A stretch of DNA of 10,845 nt from an uncultured Gemmatimonadales bacterium (GTDB taxonomy: Bacteria > Gemmatimonadota > Gemmatimonadetes > Longimicrobiales > Gaopeijiaceae). The position numbers were made by a program, and so were the translations under genes. The notes below the pieces were generated by a model, which was given only the letters and a program-made list of their open reading frames with translations, was not told the DNA's origin and did not search any database. Numbering within the stretch: the stretch's first letter is position 1; every line of letters begins with the position of its first letter. Shown piece by piece: positions 5,463 to 10,845 of the stretch. The DNA lies in contig CALJKZ010000437.1 in assembly GCA_937983085.1 (NCBI GenBank), positions 1 to 10,845 of the forward strand. Reading direction: 5' to 3'.

Positions 5463-6850
5463 TGGAACGCATTCGACTGGACTATGGAAACCTCCTCGCG
5501 TCCCGACTCGAGGGCGGCCTCGACGAGGGCGACCTGGACGGGACTCTCGCCGACCGGTTTCGGGGGGCGCATGCCGCCGTGGAGGAGGTGCGCGGCACGG
5601 GTGTGCTCGGCTTCTACGACCTCCCCTACTCGGCGGAGACGGTGGAGCGGGTGGTGGAACTCGCCGACGGGTTCGGCCAGTGGTTCCAGGACGTGGTGGT
5701 TCTCGGCATAGGCGGCTCTGGCCTCGGGGCGATCTCGCTGAAGGAGGCGCTGCTCGGTCCCGGCTGGAACGACCGTTCCGAGGAGAGCCGCGACCACTTT
5801 CCCCGCCTACACGTCGTGGACAACCCCGATCCGGTGACGCTGGCTGCTCTCCTCGATCGGCTCGAGCCGGCGCAGACCATGTTCAACGTCGTTTCCAAGT
5901 CCGGGGCGACGGCCGAGACCATGGCCCAGTACCTGGTGGCTCGCGGGTGGATCGAGGCCGCGGTGGGTGCGGACAAGGCCCGCGGGCACTTCCTCTTCAC
6001 CACGGATTCCGCGACGGGGGTCCTCCGTCAGATCGGCGATGCGGAGGACGTGCCCATGCTACCCGTGCCCGAGCACGTCTGTGGCCGCTTCTCCGTCCTT
6101 TCACCGGTGGGCTTGTTCCCGGCAGCGGTCTGTGGCGTCGATCCCGAGGCGCTCCTCGCCGGGGCGGCGGACATGGTGGAGCGGTGTGCCACCGACGACC
6201 TCCGCCATAATCCCGCAGGCGTGCTCGCCACCCTCCTCCATCACGCGGACACCGAGAAGGGGCAGGGCATCCACGTCCTCATGCCCTACGCCGACCGACT
6301 GCGCCCCATGGCCCTGTGGTTTCAGCAGCTTTGGGCCGAAAGCCTCGGGAAGGCCGTGACACGGTCCGGCGAGAAGGCCGAGACCGGCCCTACCCCGCTG
6401 GCCTCCATCGGCGCAACGGACCAGCACTCCCTCATGCAACTCTTCATGGAGGGGCCGCGGGACAAGGTCGTGCTGTTCGTCGCCGTGGACGACGCCGGCA
6501 CCAGCATCGAGATACCGGACCGCCATCCGGGGATTCCGGCCATCTCGTACTTGGGTGGGCACACTCTGGAGGAGCTTCTCGAGGCCGAGCGGGCTGCCAG
6601 CGCGGAAGCGCTGCGGCTCCGGGGCCGGCCCAATGCCACGCTACACCTGCCGCGAGTGGACGCCGAGTCCCTCGGCCAGCTCTTCATGCTGTTCCAGATA
6701 GCTACGGTCTATGCCGGTGCACTCTACGACGTGAACCCTCTGGATCAGCCGGGAGTAGAGTTGGGGAAGAAGCTGACGTACGGCCTGATGGGTCGCGAGG
6801 GGGTCGAACGTCCTGAACTGGCGGCATCGGACCCCCGTTGGGTGCTGTAA
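5462..6850 (+). CDS. pgi: Glucose-6-phosphate isomerase
   Basis: Interconverts glucose 6-phosphate and fructose 6-phosphate in glycolysis and gluconeogenesis, in the cytoplasm. The 462-residue length fits the compact bacterial form rather than the 549-residue E. coli form. Key blocks: LGIGGSGLGA at 81-90, the phosphate-binding VVSKSGATAETM at 143-154, Arg209 in CGRFSVLSPVGL, the general base Glu293 in AESLGKAV, His322 in TDQHSLMQLFMEG, and Lys436 in GVELGKKLTYG. The ATG at 5462 shares its A with the TGA of the MBL gene. The frame is open further upstream, to about 5276, but that part overlaps MBL coding sequence and is a shadow. A six-bp GC stem (6865-6879) follows the TAA. Confidence 0.96.
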   Translation: MERIRLDYGNLLASRLEGGLDEGDLDGTLADRFRGAHAAVEEVRGTGVLGFYDLPYSAETVERVVELADGFGQWFQDVVVLGIGGSGLGAISLKEALLGPGWNDRSEESRDHFPRLHVVDNPDPVTLAALLDRLEPAQTMFNVVSKSGATAETMAQYLVARGWIEAAVGADKARGHFLFTTDSATGVLRQIGDAEDVPMLPVPEHVCGRFSVLSPVGLFPAAVCGVDPEALLAGAADMVERCATDDLRHNPAGVLATLLHHADTEKGQGIHVLMPYADRLRPMALWFQQLWAESLGKAVTRSGEKAETGPTPLASIGATDQHSLMQLFMEGPRDKVVLFVAVDDAGTSIEIPDRHPGIPAISYLGGHTLEELLEAERAASAEALRLRGRPNATLHLPRVDAESLGQLFMLFQIATVYAGALYDVNPLDQPGVELGKKLTYGLMGREGVERPELAASDPRWVL

Positions 6851-6864
6851 AGCGCGCACGCACC

Positions 6865-6879
6865 CCCTCCATGGGAGGG
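6865..6879 (+). terminator. GC hairpin downstream of pgi, possible terminator
   Basis: CCCTCC (6865-6870) pairs exactly with GGAGGG (6874-6879) around an ATG loop, 14 bases after the pgi TAA. A small GGCC/GGCC stem follows at 6881-6893. No T tract is present, so efficiency as an intrinsic terminator is uncertain. The rest of the 109-base gap holds TTATCTTT (6907-6914), a weak -10 candidate for the next gene. Confidence 0.4.
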
Positions 6880-6959
6880 CGGCCGTGCTGGCCTGCGAGT
6901 GACTGGTTATCTTTCGGGCTCGAAACCCGTGCATCGAACCTTCTTCACGGGAGAAACAG

Positions 6960-7376
6960 ATGAGAGACCACGACGACGTTCCCTACATCGTCATCGAACG
7001 AGACCGCTCCGGCGGAGTCGGATCCTTCATTCTCGGTGCCCTCGTGGGCGCGGGTGTGGCCCTGCTCCTGGCGCCGAAGACCGGCGAGGAGACGCAGGAA
7101 GAGCTCAAGGCACAGGCCCGGAAGCTGCGCATCGCGGCCGAGGAGCGGGTGCGCGAAGCTCAAAAGCAACTCGAAGAGCGACTCGATGAGGCGCGCGAGG
7201 GCGTCCAGAGCCGGTACGACGAGGTCCGGGACGCCGTGAGTGCCGGTCGCGAGGCCGCCATCGAGGCGAGGACGGATCTCGAGGACAAGCTGGAGCGCTC
7301 CAAGGCCGCGTATCGTGCCGGCGTTTCGGCCGCCCGTGAGACCGTCGCGGCCGGGGCCGAAGAGTCCGAGGACTGA
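6960..7376 (+). CDS. YtxH-like membrane-anchored coiled-coil protein
   Basis: YtxH-domain proteins are small, often stress-associated, and of unclear molecular role. This 138-residue product has a polar N-terminus and one predicted membrane helix over about residues 18-38 (GGVGSFILGALVGAGVALLL). The family junction APKTGEETQEELK follows directly, and then a long, highly charged alanine- and glutamate-rich helix to the end, probably a coiled coil. Spaced EAR- and KLE-type repeats fit an amphipathic helix. The ATG at 6960 follows GGGAG at good distance. It is the first gene of a compact run that includes a YihY-type membrane protein and SmpB. Its TGA lies in CTGA, which is the proposed start of the YihY gene. 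Confidence 0.82.
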   Translation: MRDHDDVPYIVIERDRSGGVGSFILGALVGAGVALLLAPKTGEETQEELKAQARKLRIAAEERVREAQKQLEERLDEAREGVQSRYDEVRDAVSAGREAAIEARTDLEDKLERSKAAYRAGVSAARETVAAGAEESED

Positions 7377-8272
7377 CCTCGAAGCCTCGGCACCACCGTC
7401 TGGGGCACCGGCTGCGGGAGTTCGCCCGCCGCCTGATCGAGAAGTGCGACGACGACGAGGTCTTTTTCCTCGCCGGCGCCATCGCCTTCAATCTGGTTCT
7501 GGCGATCTTTCCGTTGGTCCTGTTGGGGATCGGGATCGCCGGATTCGTGCTTCCGAGCTTCGGCGACCCCACACGGTTCGTCGTGGGTCTCCTCACCGAC
7601 AACCTGCCCCAGGGCGCCGAAGGGGAGATCACCCTTCTCGTCGAATCCCTCGTTCAGGGACTGCTGGACGGTCGGACCGGCTTCACCATCGCCGGTTCGA
7701 TCTTCCTTCTCTGGATCGCGACCCGGCTGGCGGCGTCGTTGAGGGTCGGGCTCCGGGAGACGTTCGATATCGGGGCCAAGCGCAATCCCGTCCATGGGAA
7801 GCTGTTCGACGTCGCCGCCGTGATGGTGGGGATCGTGCTCCTGACGCTGAACCTGACCGCCACCGTGCTCATCACGTCGACGGTCGGCTACGGGGTCACC
7901 TTCTTCGGCATCCAGGGGTCCGCTCTGTCCGTCATGGACCAGGCCCTAGGCTACAGCATCTCCTTTCTGTCCATCTGGACGCTGCTCTTCCTTCTGTACC
8001 GATACGTACCCTACCGTCCCATTCCGAGTCGCACGGCGATGGTGGCCGCGACCTTCGCGGCGGTGGCTCACGAGTCGCTGAAATTCGCCTTTTCCTGGTA
8101 CGTGACGGATGTGGCCAACTTCCGCACCACCCTTGGAAATCTCGCCACCGTAGGGGTCTTCTTCTTCTGGATCTATTACGAATCGCTAGTGTTTATTCTG
8201 GGTGGAGAGGTCGCTCAGGTGGCCAACATGAGAAAGGCGAGTCGGGTCGGCGTGGAGACATTCGAGGCGTGA
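7373..8272 (+). CDS. YihY/BrkB-family inner-membrane protein, proposed CTG start
   Basis: YihY/virulence factor BrkB family proteins are six-helix inner-membrane proteins without a settled function; despite older labels, they are not RNase BN. The family N-terminus is clear from about 7400: RLREFARRLIEKCDDDEVFF, then the first membrane helix LAGAIAFNLVLAIFPLVLLG. No ATG, GTG or TTG occurs in this frame between the upstream stop (7337-7339) and 7514, and a start at the TTG at 7514 would cut helix 1. CTG at 7373 overlaps the YtxH stop as CTGA, with GAAGAG about nine bases before it, and gives 299 residues, normal for the family (E. coli YihY 290). Further hydrophobic helices include IAGSIFLLWIA, VAAVMVGIVLL, ISFLSIWTLLFLLY and VGVFFFWIYYESLVFILGG. 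The start is inferred; CTG at 7400 or a sequence error are alternatives. Confidence 0.85.
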   Translation: MTSKPRHHRLGHRLREFARRLIEKCDDDEVFFLAGAIAFNLVLAIFPLVLLGIGIAGFVLPSFGDPTRFVVGLLTDNLPQGAEGEITLLVESLVQGLLDGRTGFTIAGSIFLLWIATRLAASLRVGLRETFDIGAKRNPVHGKLFDVAAVMVGIVLLTLNLTATVLITSTVGYGVTFFGIQGSALSVMDQALGYSISFLSIWTLLFLLYRYVPYRPIPSRTAMVAATFAAVAHESLKFAFSWYVTDVANFRTTLGNLATVGVFFFWIYYESLVFILGGEVAQVANMRKASRVGVETFEA

Positions 8273-8730
8273 GCGAGGAAGCACGAAAAGTCGTCGCCCG
8301 GAATCGAAAGGCGCGCCACGAATACGAGATCCTCGACACCGTCGAGGCGGGAATGGAGCTCAAGGGCCCGGAGGTGAAGTCACTCCGGGACGGCGCCATG
8401 GCCTTCCAGGACTCCTTCGCGCGGGTGGATGGGGGAGAGGTCTGGCTTCACAGCCTTCACATCAGCCCGTATGAGCAAGCGAATCGGTTCAACGAAGATC
8501 CTGTTCGACCCAGGCGGCTGCTTCTCCATCGCAACCAGATCCGCCAGCTCGCCGTCCAAACGGAAGAGAAGGGCCTCACGCTCATCCCCCTGGAGATCTA
8601 CTTCCGGGGTGGGTACGCCAAGGTCCTCCTCGCCGTGGGCCGCGGGAAGAAACTGCACGACAAGCGGGAATCCCTGAAGCGGAAGCAGCAGGAGCGGGAG
8701 GCGGAGCGCGCCATGGGCAAGTACTCGTGA
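8269..8730 (+). CDS. smpB: SsrA-binding protein SmpB
   Basis: SmpB binds tmRNA and delivers it to stalled ribosomes for trans-translation. The 153-residue product is standard length. Visible blocks are ARNRKARHEYEI at 10-21, EAGMELKGPEVKSLR at 26-40, RPRRLLLHRNQI at 80-91, PLEIYFRGGYAKV at 107-119, GRGKKLHDKRE at 124-134, then the lysine- and arginine-rich C-terminal tail that enters the ribosomal mRNA channel. The start is GTG at 8269, within GTGA overlapping the YihY stop by four bases; GAGG lies just upstream. The frame is open much further upstream, but that part lies across YihY and YtxH and is a shadow. The tmRNA gene itself is not in this window. Its TGA overlaps the amidase GTG in the same way. 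Confidence 0.95.
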   Translation: MSEEARKVVARNRKARHEYEILDTVEAGMELKGPEVKSLRDGAMAFQDSFARVDGGEVWLHSLHISPYEQANRFNEDPVRPRRLLLHRNQIRQLAVQTEEKGLTLIPLEIYFRGGYAKVLLAVGRGKKLHDKRESLKRKQQEREAERAMGKYS

Positions 8731-10094
8731 GCAGAAGCGCTCCCCTGAGTTTGCGGGCCTCGGATTCCGTCACACTCGTCGAGGTGACCTCACGGGTCGG
8801 CGTCTGTCTCGCCGTCCTCTTCGCTTTGGCCGCCGGTTCGGCCACCGCACAGTCCCAGCCACGCCTCGACATCCAGCGCGAAGACGGATCGACGTCCCGC
8901 GTCTCGGTCCGCATCGATCGTGGCTACGCCGTGGTTCCCGTGTCCGTGATGGAAGACCTGGGGTGGACCGCGGAGATCGAGGGATCGTCCGTGACGCTCT
9001 CCGCGGCTGGTGAGATGGCCGTCGGACTGCGGGTCGGATCACCGTTCTTCCGGTGGGACGGCGTGGTGCTCCAGTTCACGGATCCCCCGTACCGGATGGG
9101 GTCGAGCGTCTTCGTACCCCTGCAGCTTCTCACGGACTTCCTGCCACGACGTCTCCCCGGGCTCTACGACTACGCGGGCGAGCGCTCGCTGCTGAGAGCG
9201 GGGGACATCTCCCTCATCGGAGACGAGCTCGACGGAGCCCTCGGCACGGCCACGACGGACTCTTCGCCGACTCCTTCCGCGTCGCGGACACAGGAGGCTT
9301 CCGGCGCCGCCACGCCCCCCATGTCCGCCGAAGAGGTACAGGCGGCGGGGCCGTCGCCGTACGACGGAGTCCGTGTGGTGGTCATCGATCCAGGCCACGG
9401 CGGTGTCGACCCCGGCGCCCTCGGGCCCGACGGCATCCGGGAGAAGACCGTTGCCCTCGAGGTCGGGCTACGGGTCGCCGAACGACTCCGGAACAACCCC
9501 AACCTCGAGGTCCACCTGATCCGCGACGACGACACCTTCGTCGACGTGTGGCAGAGGGGCCTCATCGCAACCGAGATCAAGGGCGAGCGACCCGGGGTCT
9601 TCGTCTCGATCCACGCCAACTCGTTCCCGGCGCGTCGTGAGGCCCGCGGCTTCGAGACCTACTTCCTGTCGGACGCCCGCACGGAGCACGAGCGCAGGGT
9701 GTCGGCCATCGAGAACGCGCCCATCACGATGAACCCCAGGAACGTCGATGAAGAGGCGGTGGCGGACCTCGACTTCATCCTCCGGGACCTGAAGAACTAC
9801 GAGCATGCCCACTGGTCGGAGGATCTGGCGTCACTGGTGCAGGATGAACTGGACGACGTGCATCCCGGCCCGAACCGTGGGGTGAAGCAAGGGGTGCTGG
9901 CGGTGCTGACGAATGCGCTCATGCCCTCGGTGCTGGTGGAACTCGGCTACCTCTCCAACTCATCGGAAGGTCGGCTCCTGGGCACGGAAGGGTTTCACCG
10001 GGATGCGGCGGTTGCCATCGCCGATGCCGTGGAACGGTTCTTCGAGCGCTATCCCCCGGGAAGCGGGCTCGGGAGCGACCGGGAGGGGCGTTGA
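8727..10094 (+). CDS. N-acetylmuramoyl-L-alanine amidase (Amidase_3), exported, with N-terminal stalk-like domain
   Basis: Cleaves the amide bond between MurNAc and L-Ala in peptidoglycan, in the periplasm. Signal peptide: a hydrophobic stretch at about 25-40 ends in SATA-Q, a good signal peptidase site. Residues 60-165 look like a copper-amine-oxidase-type stalk domain (VVPVSVMEDLGW, VFVPLQLLTDFL). A Ser/Thr/Pro/Ala-rich linker follows at about 170-210, then the catalytic domain. Zinc ligands are His224 (IDPGHGG), Glu239 (IREKT) and His296 (SIHANS); the catalytic Glu405 is in LVELGYLSN. Between them, about 340-375 holds a helical insert like the autoinhibitory helix of LytM-activated amidases. 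GTG 8727 overlaps the smpB stop (GTGA) and gives 455 residues with a long n-region; GTG at 8784 would give a more typical signal peptide. No gene symbol is given because AmiA, AmiB and AmiC cannot be separated. Confidence 0.93.
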   Translation: MSRSAPLSLRASDSVTLVEVTSRVGVCLAVLFALAAGSATAQSQPRLDIQREDGSTSRVSVRIDRGYAVVPVSVMEDLGWTAEIEGSSVTLSAAGEMAVGLRVGSPFFRWDGVVLQFTDPPYRMGSSVFVPLQLLTDFLPRRLPGLYDYAGERSLLRAGDISLIGDELDGALGTATTDSSPTPSASRTQEASGAATPPMSAEEVQAAGPSPYDGVRVVVIDPGHGGVDPGALGPDGIREKTVALEVGLRVAERLRNNPNLEVHLIRDDDTFVDVWQRGLIATEIKGERPGVFVSIHANSFPARREARGFETYFLSDARTEHERRVSAIENAPITMNPRNVDEEAVADLDFILRDLKNYEHAHWSEDLASLVQDELDDVHPGPNRGVKQGVLAVLTNALMPSVLVELGYLSNSSEGRLLGTEGFHRDAAVAIADAVERFFERYPPGSGLGSDREGR

Positions 10095-10845
10095 GGCGAC
10101 GTCGGTGGGCGGCCCTGGCGTGCCTGCCCGTCCTCGGCGCATGCGCCTACCACAACGTCATCCACAACGCCCAGCGGCTCTTCGAGACGGGCGAGGACCA
10201 CCGTCAGGCGGGTCGCGACGCCCTGTCGGCGTTCCGCTTCCAGGAGGTCGTGCGCACGACGGGCGAGGCCTACCGGGGGCGCCCGGACAGTGACCGGGCC
10301 CGTGACGCGCTGGTGCTTCTCGGTCGTTCCCAGCTTCGCCTCGGTGACCTTCGGGCTGCCCGGGCCGCATTCCAGGCGGCGGGACGGACCGAGGGTCCGT
10401 GCGAATCCCGCAGGGACCTGGATGTCTTCCTCGCGGCGGTGGCGATGGAGATGGGGGACTCCCCCCGGGCCCTGGATCGTCTCAACGCCGCCCTGGAGAG
10501 CGACCTCTCGGACCGGGCAGCGGCGGAGGCCCACCTCCTCCGCGGCGAGATCTTCTTCGAGCGCTCGCTCACCGAACACGGATGGTGGGACCTGGACCGG
10601 GCGGCGGACATCTCCCGAGGACTGCGCACCCTGGCCAGCCTCACGGCGTTGCGGTGGAGCATCGAGCAAGGAGACCGGGACGCCGGCCGTCGCGCCATGA
10701 GCCGGCTTCTTTCCTATCGCGAGGGGGGTGCGCGCGCGGATTCCATCGTAGCCCTGGCGCGGGGTGCTCCGCTCAGGTGGGGGGCAGCGGAAGCCGGCGT
10801 GCTGTCGGACGGGGTGGACGATGCCGCCTGGGAGCGCGCGGGACG
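10091..10845 (+). CDS. TPR-like lipoprotein, truncated by window end
   Basis: The frame runs without a stop from TTG at 10091 to the end of the window; 251 residues are visible. The TTG overlaps the amidase TGA as TTGA. The N-terminus is a textbook lipoprotein signal: four arginines, a short hydrophobic core ALACLPVL, then lipobox LGAC with Cys18 as the acylated residue. The +2 Ala favours the outer membrane. Downstream are helix pairs rich in Ala, Leu and Arg that look like tetratricopeptide repeats, for example about 70-105 (DALVLLGRSQLRLGDLRAAR) and about 125-155. The function is not identifiable. Position after an amidase suggests a role in envelope or cell-wall work, but that is inference. 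A family such as BamD or other TPR lipoproteins cannot be told apart from this fragment. Confidence 0.8.
   Translation, partial: MRRRRWAALACLPVLGACAYHNVIHNAQRLFETGEDHRQAGRDALSAFRFQEVVRTTGEAYRGRPDSDRARDALVLLGRSQLRLGDLRAARAAFQAAGRTEGPCESRRDLDVFLAAVAMEMGDSPRALDRLNAALESDLSDRAAAEAHLLRGEIFFERSLTEHGWWDLDRAADISRGLRTLASLTALRWSIEQGDRDAGRRAMSRLLSYREGGARADSIVALARGAPLRWGAAEAGVLSDGVDDAAWERAG

Noticed and set aside
7240..8268. Long upstream extension of the SmpB frame
   Set aside because: It runs through YtxH and YihY coding sequence out of frame and is Arg/Pro/Ser-rich. SmpB homologues begin near the GTG at 8269.

Overview
The window is GC-rich bacterial chromosome, roughly two thirds G+C by eye, and it is densely packed with housekeeping genes. 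Several traits point to a Gram-negative bacterium: an exported cell-wall amidase of the LytM-activated type, a lipoprotein with a clear lipobox and a non-Asp +2 residue, and frequent GTG/TTG starts. The mix of proteins would fit Gemmatimonadota or a similar high-GC phylum. That placement is a guess from protein character; no marker gene here settles it.

Layout. (1) 2-751, plus strand: the C-terminal three quarters of a nitrilase, cut by the window edge. (2) 752-1049: an intergenic stretch holding an imperfect 71-bp direct repeat and a nested set of inverted repeats. (3) 1050-1334, minus: a YggX-like Fe(II)-trafficking protein with two CxxC pairs. (4) 1507-1890, plus: a DksA/TraR-type C4 zinc-finger regulator, divergent from yggX. 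(5) 1902-3044, minus: ribonuclease D, convergent with the DksA-like gene; the stop codons of both lie in one hairpin. (6) 3245-6850, plus: pyruvate kinase, a metallo-beta-lactamase-fold hydrolase of the PhnP-like type, and glucose-6-phosphate isomerase. These form a probable operon, and the last two share one base at a TGATG junction. (7) 6960-10845, plus: a YtxH-like membrane-anchored coiled-coil protein, a YihY/BrkB-type membrane protein, SmpB, an N-acetylmuramoyl-L-alanine amidase, and the start of a TPR-like lipoprotein cut by the window end.

The last five genes form a tight run. Each downstream gene appears to start inside the stop codon of the one before (CTGA, GTGA, GTGA, TTGA), which implies translational coupling of envelope genes with the trans-translation factor SmpB. 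Two of these genes need attention when annotating. YihY has no ATG, GTG or TTG before its conserved N-terminus, so a CTG start is proposed. The terminal lipoprotein runs off the window without a stop and is easily missed.

I see no tRNA, rRNA, CRISPR array, insertion sequence, phage gene or recognisable defence system. The window looks largely ordinary. The points that deserve a second look are the intergenic repeat element, the run of NTGA overlaps with the CTG start, the stop-codon hairpin, and the position of the MBL hydrolase between two glycolytic genes.
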